Made by a program: the position numbers and the translations under genes. Shown in pieces: positions 25,357 to 32,759 of a DNA stretch of 33,172 nucleotides (position 1 is the first letter of the stretch; each line of letters opens with the position of its first letter). The DNA is taken from the NCBI GenBank assembly GCA_030830805.1, contig JAURMH010000099.1:1-33172 (forward strand), read 5' to 3'. This DNA comes from Bacteroidota bacterium (lineage in GTDB: Bacteria; Bacteroidota; Bacteroidia; Sphingobacteriales; Sphingobacteriaceae). The notes beneath the pieces were generated by a model. That model had not been told where the DNA came from. It did not search any database and saw only the letters and a list, made by a program, of their open reading frames with translations.

Positions 25357-27297
25357 TTATTTTAAAACTACTAATCCCAATTCTTTTTCAAAGAATTTAA
25401 TTTGTTCGCGCATGGCCATATGCGTTTGCAAATACATGGTCGTTTCTGCTTCTGATAAGTTTTCTTTAAGGCGCTCTCCAATTTCAAAAAATAACGTTTT
25501 TGATTTATTTAATCGCAAATGATTGAGCGCACTTTTTACCACTTTTTCTAAATTTTTTTCTTCTTGTGGAATGAAGATATCGTGCTCTTTCCATCGCTCA
25601 CTTAAATTGTGAGGCGATGCCAATAAAGCAGCGGCAAGTGTTGCGATAATTTGATTCGAATGATTACTAAAGAAAGTTTGGGAGGGTTCGATTTCTGCTG
25701 CAATGGCTTGTTGAATTATACCCAACATTTGCAAATAAGGTTCATTCACAAAGGTGAGTTGTTCCTGTTCAATTACTTGTAATACATATTCTGCAACGCT
25801 AAATGAAACTGGGGCGCCGGTTTCGTCTACCAATGTAATTTTATGCGCGGCATAATTCACTAAAATTCTAATAATTTCTTTTTCCTGCGAATCGTTTAGT
25901 CTGTTTTCTATTGCAGCAGGCGATGCATAAATTTCGTTTTCAATACCAATTGTGCTGAGCTCCTCTTGGTTATTTGCTTTTTTAACTTTCTTTAAACTAA
26001 ATTTATTTAGTTCGGAAAGCAATAAACGCTCGTCCATATCCATTAACTTGCTACACTCTTTAATAAATAAAGAAGCTTTGATAGCATCTGGAATTTTTGA
26101 AATACTTTCTACAATATCTCTTATTAGATCTGCTTTTTTAATAGGATCGTTATTGATATCTGCTAATAATAAATTTGTTTTGAAAACAATAAAGTCGGAC
26201 TGCGTTTTCAAAACATATTCTTGGAATGCATTTCCGCCTACTTCGCGTACATAGGAATCTGGATCGTGTCCATCTGGGAATAAAACGATTTTCACATTCA
26301 AACCCTCTTCTAAAATCATATCAATTCCTCTTAAAGAAGCTTTAATACCTGCAGGGTCTCCATCGTAGAGGATAGTAATATTTTTAGTAAACCTTGCAAT
26401 TAACCTAATTTGTTCGGTGGTTAACGAGGTGCCAGAAGATGCAACTACGTTTTCGATACCCGATTGATGCAAAGAAACAACATCGGTATAACCCTCTACT
26501 AAAAAACAATTATCAAATTCTCGAATCGCTTTTTTGGCAAAATAAATTCCATAAAGCACATGGCTCTTGTGGTATATTTCGCTTTCTGGCGAATTAACAT
26601 ATTTTGGACTATTGGGATTTGTTGCTAAAATTCTTCCCCCAAATGCAATCACCCTTCCGGTAATATTATGAATAGGGAACATTACCCGATTACGAAAACG
26701 ATCGTAAACAGATTTTTTTTCTTCGTTGAAAATACTGAGTCCTGTTTCGATTAAATAGCGTTCGTCGAAGCCCTCTTTTTTAGCAGCATCGGTTAAACCA
26801 GACCATTCTTGAGGGCTAAATCCTAGCTCAAATTTCTTTACAATATCTTCTCTAAAAGCGCGCTCTTTAAAATAAGTCAAACCAACTGTTTGGCCATACT
26901 CCGTATTCCATAGCGTATCTGCAAAAAATTTCTTTGCAAAATCAGAAGTCAACATTAAACTTTCGCGGTGATTATATTTTTCTCTATCCAAATCAGAAAT
27001 AGTTTCGTCTTCTTCGATAGCAATATTATATTTTTTGGCTAATTGTCTTAATGCATCTGGATAGGTTAATTTTTCATGCTCCATGATAAAATTAACCGAA
27101 TTACCAGCCTTGCCGCATCCAAAACATTTATAAATACCCTTAGTTGGAGAGACCGTAAACGAAGGAGTTTTTTCGTTATGGAAAGGGCAATTGCCTAATA
27201 AATTCGCGCCACGCTTTTTTAAATTCACGAAATCGCCGACCACCTCTTCGATAGCAGCTATTTCAAAAATTTTATCAATGGTTACTTTGCGAATCAT
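25357..27297 (-). CDS. dnaG: DNA primase DnaG
   Basis: 646 residues, full length. The CHC2 zinc finger is at the N-terminus (NCPFHNEKTPSFTVSP with YKCFGCGKAGN). The TOPRIM core follows, with the catalytic glutamate in CFLVEGYTDVVSLHQ and the acidic motif ILYDGDPAGIKASLRG. A divergent C-terminal region presumably contacts the replicative helicase. DnaG makes RNA primers at the replication fork. Its start codon overlaps the stop of the upstream 312-residue gene as TAATG, a strong sign of translational coupling. No Shine-Dalgarno is present. rpoD and rpsU, frequent dnaG neighbours in other phyla, are absent here. Confidence 0.97.
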   Translation of the reverse strand: MIRKVTIDKIFEIAAIEEVVGDFVNLKKRGANLLGNCPFHNEKTPSFTVSPTKGIYKCFGCGKAGNSVNFIMEHEKLTYPDALRQLAKKYNIAIEEDETISDLDREKYNHRESLMLTSDFAKKFFADTLWNTEYGQTVGLTYFKERAFREDIVKKFELGFSPQEWSGLTDAAKKEGFDERYLIETGLSIFNEEKKSVYDRFRNRVMFPIHNITGRVIAFGGRILATNPNSPKYVNSPESEIYHKSHVLYGIYFAKKAIREFDNCFLVEGYTDVVSLHQSGIENVVASSGTSLTTEQIRLIARFTKNITILYDGDPAGIKASLRGIDMILEEGLNVKIVLFPDGHDPDSYVREVGGNAFQEYVLKTQSDFIVFKTNLLLADINNDPIKKADLIRDIVESISKIPDAIKASLFIKECSKLMDMDERLLLSELNKFSLKKVKKANNQEELSTIGIENEIYASPAAIENRLNDSQEKEIIRILVNYAAHKITLVDETGAPVSFSVAEYVLQVIEQEQLTFVNEPYLQMLGIIQQAIAAEIEPSQTFFSNHSNQIIATLAAALLASPHNLSERWKEHDIFIPQEEKNLEKVVKSALNHLRLNKSKTLFFEIGERLKENLSEAETTMYLQTHMAMREQIKFFEKELGLVVLK

Positions 27298-28235
27298 TAG
27301 TTAAAGTTATAATGTTTTATATCAAAGGTACAGATTTCTCTTTTTTTAAATGGTATATCCCAGTCCCCATCATAAGAAATATGGGTAGGAACTAGTATTT
27401 CTTCATTTAAATAACTCAACTCTATGTTCATTTTTACATGAAAATCGAAAGGGAGCGAAGCGTATGCCATATCGATAAACCTGCCTAAAATCTTCATGTT
27501 TTTAGCATCAAAAATGGTGGTGAGCTCTTTGATCATCGTGTCATCTTTGTTCCACCAGCTAATCCCCTCTTTTAATTTACATTTGAAATAGTACACTGGT
27601 ATATCGCCTTGGTAAGTTGCATAATAAAAGCTGTACTGGTAATACTTTGCTAGTTCGGGGCTAAAAATGGCTGTTTTGTCACTTATTAGCGGCACGCCTT
27701 TTACAGGCTTGCCTGGTGTAAACAGTAAAGTTTTTAATTTTTCTTTGTACGCTTCTTCATCCGATTCTTTTTTGGTTACTTTTTTATAAGCTAAAAAATC
27801 GGTGTTTTTTTCATTCATAAAAATATAAGAAAACATACGAACGGTGAATAGATCAAATTCGCCATTATATTTTATTACCCGGCCACTATCTTTTTTTTGG
27901 ATCAGCTCTTGGTGATATCGAAGCCCCTCGTTCACATGTTTTATTTTTCGATAAATTTTTCCTGTTTGTTTTTGTGCATCATCATAAGTAATAATTTTAT
28001 TTTCTGCAATAAAAGAATACTTTTTTAAAGCTGTGAATGCCTCATAAAACAAAGTGTCTTGGAGCATTACCGTAGTGAAATCATTTATAGTTAAGCCTCT
28101 TTTTGCAGTTACAGCCATAGCCGAATCAATATTAACAGATCGTAAAGTATCTGAAAAAAATTGCTTCTTGCTTTGTGAAAACACAAAAGCATTTTGTAAA
28201 ATAAAAAATAAAAAAAATAGTTTTTTTAAATTCAT
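27297..28235 (-). CDS. Exported protein of unknown function coupled to dnaG
   Basis: 312 residues. A signal peptide (MNLKKLFFLFFILQNAFVFSQ) is followed by a soluble domain with no enzyme motif that I recognise. The second half (YYFKCKLKEGISWWNKDDTMIKELTTIFDAKNMKILGRFIDM) has alternating beta-like strands, and this region could be a beta-sheet sandwich of the kind seen in periplasmic lipid-handling proteins; that is only a structural impression. Its stop codon shares a base with the dnaG ATG (TAATG), so the two are likely translated together, although a secreted protein and a primase have no obvious shared role. A strong hairpin lies 11 bp before its start. Confidence 0.7.
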   Translation of the reverse strand: MNLKKLFFLFFILQNAFVFSQSKKQFFSDTLRSVNIDSAMAVTAKRGLTINDFTTVMLQDTLFYEAFTALKKYSFIAENKIITYDDAQKQTGKIYRKIKHVNEGLRYHQELIQKKDSGRVIKYNGEFDLFTVRMFSYIFMNEKNTDFLAYKKVTKKESDEEAYKEKLKTLLFTPGKPVKGVPLISDKTAIFSPELAKYYQYSFYYATYQGDIPVYYFKCKLKEGISWWNKDDTMIKELTTIFDAKNMKILGRFIDMAYASLPFDFHVKMNIELSYLNEEILVPTHISYDGDWDIPFKKREICTFDIKHYNFN

Positions 28236-28246
28236 AATTGGTTATA

Positions 28247-28283
28247 AACAACAAATTCTTGCTTAAGGCAAGAATTTGTTGTT
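28247..28283 (-). terminator. Perfect 16-bp hairpin between pntB and the next gene
   Basis: AACAACAAATTCTTGC and its exact reverse complement flank a 5-nt loop, giving a 16-bp stem without mismatch. It lies 18 bp after the pntB stop and is read on the minus strand. The distal arm is U-rich (TTTGTTGTTTAT), but there is no uninterrupted T-run, so it may be an intrinsic terminator of moderate strength or an mRNA-stabilising 3' hairpin. The following gene starts 11 bp later. Confidence 0.6.
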
Positions 28284-28301
28284 GGAAATACATTCCTATT
28301 G

Positions 28302-29696
28302 TTACATTGTTTTTAATTCAGCGACTAAATCTGTCAAGGCTTTTTTTGCATCTCCAAAAAACATACTTGTTTTTGGATTGTAAAACAATAAGTTCTCAAT
28401 GCCAGCATAGCCCGCACTCATAGAGCGTTTGTTTACAATAATATGCTTTGCTTTTTCTACATCTAAAATTGGCATGCCATAAATTGGTGAACTTGGATCT
28501 GTTTTAGCAGCAGGATTTACCACGTCGTTTGCACCAACTACAAGCACAACATCTGTTTGTTCAAATTCAGCATTAATTTCCTCCATCTCAACCATCTTGC
28601 CATAATCAACATTTGATTCGGCTAATAAAACATTCATATGGCCAGGCATACGACCTGCAACTGGATGAATAGCATACTTCACTTCTACCCCGCGTTCCTC
28701 TAATAATAATTCTAACTCATGAATAATATGTTGTGCTTGCGCTACCGCTAAACCATAACCAGGCACAATCACTACACGCTTCGAATAATTCATTAATACC
28801 GCAACATCGGTAGTAGATATATCTTTAATTGAACCAGCAACGTCGGCCCCATCTGCAGCAGCAGCAGTGCTTCCAAAGGATCCAAAAATAACACTAAACA
28901 AAGAACGGTTCATTGCTTTACACATCACAATGGTTAATAATGTGCCGGCAGATCCTACTAAAATACCGCCTGTTAACATTACTTTGTTGTCATATAAAAA
29001 TCCGCCGAAGGCAGCAGCTAAACCTGTAAAAGAATTTAATAATGAAATAACTACCGGCATATCTGCACCACCAATCGGAATCACAAATAATATTCCGTAA
29101 AATAATGCAGCAGCGAATAATAAATATAAAAGTACGCTGCTATCTGTTCCACTTGCCACTACATAAGCAGCAAACGCAAATAATGCAAACATGACAATGG
29201 TATTGATGATATTATATTTTGGCAAACGAATTGGTTTTGCCATGGCGCCATTTAATTTAAGGTAGGCAATAATACTGCCGGAAAAAGAAACGCTACCAAT
29301 AATCATTCCCGCTAAAACCGTTATCATGGTTGAGGGTTGGCCTACGCTGTGGTGAAACTCCATTAATCCAATTAAAGCCGCGCAAGCACCACCCATACCA
29401 TTAAACATAGATACCAGTTCTGGCATTTTTGTCATTTGTACTTTTTTAGCAGTTAACCAGCCAATAATTGTTCCAGCGGCAATACCACCAAAAATTAAAA
29501 TCATTTTAATGCTATCGCGAGAAGTAAGTCCTTCTTTTGTATAAAGAAAAATAGTGCCGATAATGGCAATCGTCATTCCGGCAGCTGCAATTAAATTTCC
29601 TTGTCTTGCTTTTTTAGGATTACTCATCATTTTTAATCCAATAATAAAAGTAATGGATGCGATGAGGTAAGCTATTTCTAATATATATTGTGTCAT
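28302..29696 (-). CDS. pntB: Proton-translocating NAD(P) transhydrogenase subunit beta
   Basis: 464 residues. The N-terminal membrane half has about nine helices and leads to a soluble NADP(H)-binding domain: VVIVPGYGLAVAQAQHIIHELELLLEERGVEVKYAIHPVAGRMPGHMNVLLAE, then VLVVGANDVVNPAA. PntB binds NADP in domain III and forms most of the proton channel with PntAB. The complex uses proton inflow to drive hydride transfer from NADH to NADP, supplying NADPH. It is the last of three pnt genes, 18 bp after pntAB, and is followed by a strong hairpin. The ATG start has no Shine-Dalgarno. Confidence 0.96.
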   Translation of the reverse strand: MTQYILEIAYLIASITFIIGLKMMSNPKKARQGNLIAAAGMTIAIIGTIFLYTKEGLTSRDSIKMILIFGGIAAGTIIGWLTAKKVQMTKMPELVSMFNGMGGACAALIGLMEFHHSVGQPSTMITVLAGMIIGSVSFSGSIIAYLKLNGAMAKPIRLPKYNIINTIVMFALFAFAAYVVASGTDSSVLLYLLFAAALFYGILFVIPIGGADMPVVISLLNSFTGLAAAFGGFLYDNKVMLTGGILVGSAGTLLTIVMCKAMNRSLFSVIFGSFGSTAAAADGADVAGSIKDISTTDVAVLMNYSKRVVIVPGYGLAVAQAQHIIHELELLLEERGVEVKYAIHPVAGRMPGHMNVLLAESNVDYGKMVEMEEINAEFEQTDVVLVVGANDVVNPAAKTDPSSPIYGMPILDVEKAKHIIVNKRSMSAGYAGIENLLFYNPKTSMFFGDAKKALTDLVAELKTM

Positions 29697-29714
29697 AATA
29701 ATTTTCTTTGAGAT

Positions 29715-30020
29715 TTATTTCTTTTTAAACATGTCTAGCATTCTGTCGGTAACTACAAAACCTCCAACAACATTTAAGGTTCCAAGTATTACGGCAACCG
29801 TTCCAAGTGTTAAGGAAACATAATTACTTGCGTCGGTATCTAGCATCACAATAATTGCGCCTACTACTACCACTCCGTGAATTGCATTTGCGCCAGACAT
29901 AAGCGGGGTATGCAATACAGAGGGCACATGTCCAATTACTTCTACGCCAACAAAAACTGCTAATATGATAAAGTAAATCATCTCTCGATGCGTACTAATA
30001 AATGATAATATCTGTTCCAT
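29715..30020 (-). CDS. pntAB: NAD(P) transhydrogenase membrane subunit alpha-2
   Basis: 101 residues. A short amphipathic N-terminus precedes three transmembrane segments (FIILAVFVGVEVIGHVP, HGVVVVGAIIVML and the segment around LTLGTVAVILGTLNVVGGFVV). The signature VPSVLHTPLMSGANAIHGVVVV of the transhydrogenase alpha membrane domain is complete. It corresponds to the C-terminal part of the fused E. coli PntA, so this organism uses the split three-gene form known from Rhodospirillum. It lies 8 bp after pntAA and 18 bp before pntB. Confidence 0.95.
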   Translation of the reverse strand: MEQILSFISTHREMIYFIILAVFVGVEVIGHVPSVLHTPLMSGANAIHGVVVVGAIIVMLDTDASNYVSLTLGTVAVILGTLNVVGGFVVTDRMLDMFKKK

Positions 30021-30028
30021 GATTTTTT

Positions 30029-31147
30029 TTATTTAAGAATTGATGGATGAACGGGTGTTCCGTTATGAACAATTAATGAACCTTTAGTAATATCTTCTGT
30101 TAAATCCCAATTAAATTTTTCGTGAGTTGCTAAATGCACTAAAAGCGTTTGAATATTTTTAGCATATAATTCACTTGCATTCATTGGCAATAAGCTTGGA
30201 ATATTACTTTCGCCAATAATGGTTACCCCATTTTTTTGAATCGTTTTATTGATTTCGCTTCCAACAACATTGCCACCTTGTTCAACGGCCATATCTAAAA
30301 TAACCGAACCAAATTTCATACTTGCAACCATTTCTTCGGTAACCAATACTGGTGCTTTTTTTCCGGGTATTAGGGCAGTTGTAATCACAATGTCTGCTTC
30401 TTTAATATGTTTCGAAACAAGCTCTTGTTGCATTTTCAAAAACTCTTCTGAAACACCCTTAACATAACCGCCTTCCATTTTTATGCTGTCATCGCTTTTT
30501 ACCTCAATGAATTTACCACCTAAAGAGGCTACTTGTTCTTTTGTTTCTGGGCGAATATCACTTACTTCAACTACTGCTCCTAACCTTTTAGCAGTTGCAA
30601 TTGCTTGCAATCCTGCAACGCCTGCACCAAAAATTACCACCTTAGCAGGACGAATGGTGCCTGCAGCAGTAGTCATCATGGGTAAAATTTTACCCATTTC
30701 GTTGGCAGCCATTAACACCGCTTTATAGCCTGCTAAATTTGCTTGAGAACTTAAGGCGTCCATTTTTTGAGCACGAGAAATGCGCGGTACGGCATCCATC
30801 GAAAAAGCAGAAATTCCTGCATTTGTACAAGATTCAACTAAAGCTGGATTGGTAGCTGCCCACATAAAAGAAATTAAAACCGCTTCTTTTTTCATGCTCG
30901 CTATTTCTGAAGCAATAGGCGCATTCACTTTTAATATCACATCTGCATCAGCATATATTTTTTGCGTATCTTCTAGGATACTTGCCCCTGCTGCTTGATA
31001 GCTTGCATCATCAAAATAAGATTTTAAACCAGCTCCGGCTTCTATACAAACTTCGTAGCCAGCTGTTGTTAATTGTTTCACCACCGAGGGTGTTAAAGCC
31101 ACGCGATTTTCGCGTTCTTTATTTTCTTTGGGTACACAGATTTTCAA
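30029..31147 (-). CDS. pntAA: NAD(P) transhydrogenase NAD-binding subunit alpha-1 (TTG start)
   Basis: 372 residues of the alanine dehydrogenase/PNT fold. The N-terminal block KICVPKENKERENRVALTPSVV is followed by the NAD-binding Rossmann motif VVIFGAGVAGLQAIATAKRLGAVVEVSDIRPETKEQVASLGG. It also has the SMKKEAVLISFMWAATNPAL region and a C-terminal end expected for the split subunit. It binds NADH and hands the hydride to PntB. The start codon is TTG (31147-31145): no ATG lies upstream in frame before a stop, and family alignment puts the first residue exactly there. It is 65 bp downstream of prfB and heads the pnt operon. Confidence 0.94.
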   Translation of the reverse strand: MKICVPKENKERENRVALTPSVVKQLTTAGYEVCIEAGAGLKSYFDDASYQAAGASILEDTQKIYADADVILKVNAPIASEIASMKKEAVLISFMWAATNPALVESCTNAGISAFSMDAVPRISRAQKMDALSSQANLAGYKAVLMAANEMGKILPMMTTAAGTIRPAKVVIFGAGVAGLQAIATAKRLGAVVEVSDIRPETKEQVASLGGKFIEVKSDDSIKMEGGYVKGVSEEFLKMQQELVSKHIKEADIVITTALIPGKKAPVLVTEEMVASMKFGSVILDMAVEQGGNVVGSEINKTIQKNGVTIIGESNIPSLLPMNASELYAKNIQTLLVHLATHEKFNWDLTEDITKGSLIVHNGTPVHPSILK

Positions 31148-31174
31148 AACGTATCGAATTAATTATGGTTAAAT

Positions 31175-31197
31175 ATACTATGCCTACGCATAAGTAT
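31175..31197 (-). terminator. Possible weak terminator hairpin after prfB
   Basis: ATACTATGC and GCATAAGTAT pair with one bulged base around a CTAC loop, 16 bp after the prfB stop. On the minus strand it is followed only by ATTTAA, so termination would be partial. It also lies upstream of pntAA and could belong to that leader instead. Confidence 0.35.
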
Positions 31198-31212
31198 CAA
31201 TTTTTATTTCTT

Positions 31213-32290
31213 TTAAAATTCCATCAAATAAGCTTTGATGAACGGATTCAATTCGCCATCTAAAACCCCCTGTGCATTAGAAGTTTCCATGTTTGTTCTT
31301 AAGTCCTTTACTAATTTATAAGGATGAAGTACATAGTTCCTAATTTGTGAACCCCATTCAATCTTCTTTTTAGTGCTTTCTACGGCTTGTTTGGCTTCAT
31401 TTTTCTTGCGCAATTCCAATTCGTATAATTGAGACTTTAACATTTTTAAGGCTTTTTCTTTATTCTGATTTTGCGAACGCTCTTGCTGACACTCAATGAT
31501 AATGCCAGAAGGTGCGTGTTTTAAGCGAACAGCTGTTTCTACTTTATTTACATTTTGTCCGCCTTTGCCGCCCGCTCTAAAAGTATCCCAGCTTACATCT
31601 GCTAAGTTGATGTCTATTTGAATCGAATCATCTACCAAAGGATATACATAGACCGAAGCAAAAGAAGTGTGTCTGCGCGCATTCGAATCGAAAGGCGAAA
31701 TTCTAACCAAACGGTGTACACCTGTTTCGCCTTTTAAATAACCGTAAGTAAATGCGCCTTCAAACTCTAATGTGCAAGATTTAATGCCGGCGCCTTCTCC
31801 AGCTTGGTAATCTATTTCTTTTACTTGATAGCCATTTTTTTCGCCCCACATAATATACATGCGCATGAGCATTGCTGCCCAATCGCAGCTCTCTGTTCCA
31901 CCTGCGCCTGCGTTAATTGTTAATACTGCGTTGAGTTGATCTTCTTCTCCGCTCAACATATTTTTAAATTCGAGTTCGTCGAGCGCTTTCCAAGCAATGC
32001 CCATCTGGCTAAGCATTTCGGGTTCTTGTACTGCGCCGTCTTTATAGAAATCATAAAGCACAATGGTGTCTTCGACTGTTGCATTTACCAGTGTAAAGGC
32101 TTCGGTCCAAACTTTTTTGGCTTTTATTTGATGTAAGATTTTCTCTGCTGCTTTTTGGTCTTCCCAAAAATCTGCTGCAAGTGTTTGAGCCTGTTCTTGC
32201 TCAATATCCACTAGTTTTTGATCGATGTCAAAGATGCCTCCTCAGAGATGTAATGCGATCTCTTAAATCCTTGATTTGTTCGTTGGTCAT
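31213..32290 (-). CDS. prfB: Peptide chain release factor 2, expressed by programmed +1 frameshift
   Basis: The ORF track shows only the second part, from a GTG at 32211. Reading upstream, a short zero-frame ORF starts at ATG 32290 ([20 protein letters not shown]) and ends at an in-frame TGA at 32230-32228. A +1 shift at CTT-TGA-C joins it to [22 protein letters not shown], giving about 358 residues, the usual RF2 size. RF2 features are the SPF tripeptide that reads the stop codon ([12 protein letters not shown]) and the GGQ motif that triggers hydrolysis ([14 protein letters not shown]). RF2 ends translation at UGA and UAA, and low RF2 favours the frameshift. The -7-like element lies only 4 bp before the ATG, so the mRNA may be nearly leaderless. 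Confidence 0.96.
32228..32242 (-). promoter_or_regulatory. prfB programmed +1 frameshift site
   Basis: The minus strand reads AGGAGG (32242-32237), CAT, CTT (32233-32231), TGA (32230-32228), C. This is the canonical RF2 autoregulatory arrangement: an internal Shine-Dalgarno sequence three bases before the CTT slip codon, and a weak UGAC stop context. The two frames join into a continuous RF2 only through this shift. Confidence 0.95.
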
Positions 32291-32294
32291 GATG

Positions 32295-32302
32295 CAAAAA
32301 TA
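32295..32302 (-). promoter_or_regulatory. Candidate -7 element for prfB
   Basis: The minus strand reads TATTTTTG, an exact TAnnTTTG match, followed by CATC and the ATG at 32290. With normal spacing to the start point, transcription would begin at or within a few bases of the ATG. No TTG is seen at the -33 distance. Confidence 0.4.
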
Positions 32303-32346
32303 AGAAATTGATTGACATTGTGAATTACAGACCCGAATTATTGTCT

Positions 32347-32703
32347 CTAAAAAAAGGCGTCTTCGAAATGTTGTAGCTCTTTGAAAACTTTGTTTTCTTT
32401 TAAAATGGCAATGATATCGAATCTTACTTCTCCTCGGTGCGAAACAGTAGCTAAATATGCCCTTGCAGCCCTTTTTAGATATTTTCGCTTTTCTTTATTA
32501 ACAAAGTTTTCGGGGTAACCAAATTTGATGCTTCCCCTTGATTTTACTTCCACAAAAATTAATTCGTTTCCTTTTCGAACAATAAGGTCTATTTCTACAT
32601 GACAAAATTGAAAGTTTTCTGCTAATAGCTGATATCCTGACTTGATCAAATAGGCCTTGGCTATTCGTTCCCCTTCTTTTCCAAAATCATTATGTAAAGC
32701 CAT
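32347..32703 (-). CDS. YraN/UPF0102 family endonuclease-like protein
   Basis: 118 residues, the family's normal size. The N-terminal GKEGERIAKAYLIKSGYQLLAENF is followed by the nuclease-like core HVEIDLIVRKGNELIFVEVKSR, whose E-x-D and E-V-K residues match the PD-(D/E)xK layout of Holliday-junction-resolvase-like folds. A catalytic role has not been firmly shown for the family. It is divergent from lipB across 56 bp, and prfB starts 56 bp downstream on the same strand. The ATG start lies at the edge of the divergent promoter region. Confidence 0.9.
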   Translation of the reverse strand: MALHNDFGKEGERIAKAYLIKSGYQLLAENFQFCHVEIDLIVRKGNELIFVEVKSRGSIKFGYPENFVNKEKRKYLKRAARAYLATVSHRGEVRFDIIAILKENKVFKELQHFEDAFF

Positions 32704-32704
32704 G

Positions 32705-32737
32705 TTGTTTGTTCAAACTATAAAGTTTGTAACTTTG
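32705..32737 (+). promoter_or_regulatory. Bacteroidota-type promoter for lipB
   Basis: TAACTTTG (32730-32737) is an exact TAnnTTTG match. TTG triplets at 32705-32707 (22-nt spacing) and 32709-32711 (18-nt spacing) can each act as the -33 element. The predicted leader before the ATG at 32760 is only about 15-17 nt. Confidence 0.58.
32714..32729. repeat. Inverted repeat in the yraN-lipB divergent promoter region
   Basis: CAAACT-ATAA-AGTTTG is a perfect 6-bp inverted repeat with a 4-bp spacer. It lies entirely between the -33 and -7 elements of the lipB promoter and 11 bp before the yraN start. The placement would suit a repressor site, but so short an AT-rich repeat may be chance. Confidence 0.35.
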
Positions 32738-32759
32738 AAGCTTACCATCAATTGCTTTT

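Noticed and set aside
32212-32290. prfB read as a broken gene or as starting at the GTG at 32211
   Set aside because: The upstream frame, CTT-TGA-C and AGGAGG fit the known RF2 programmed frameshift exactly, and the joined protein has normal RF2 length.
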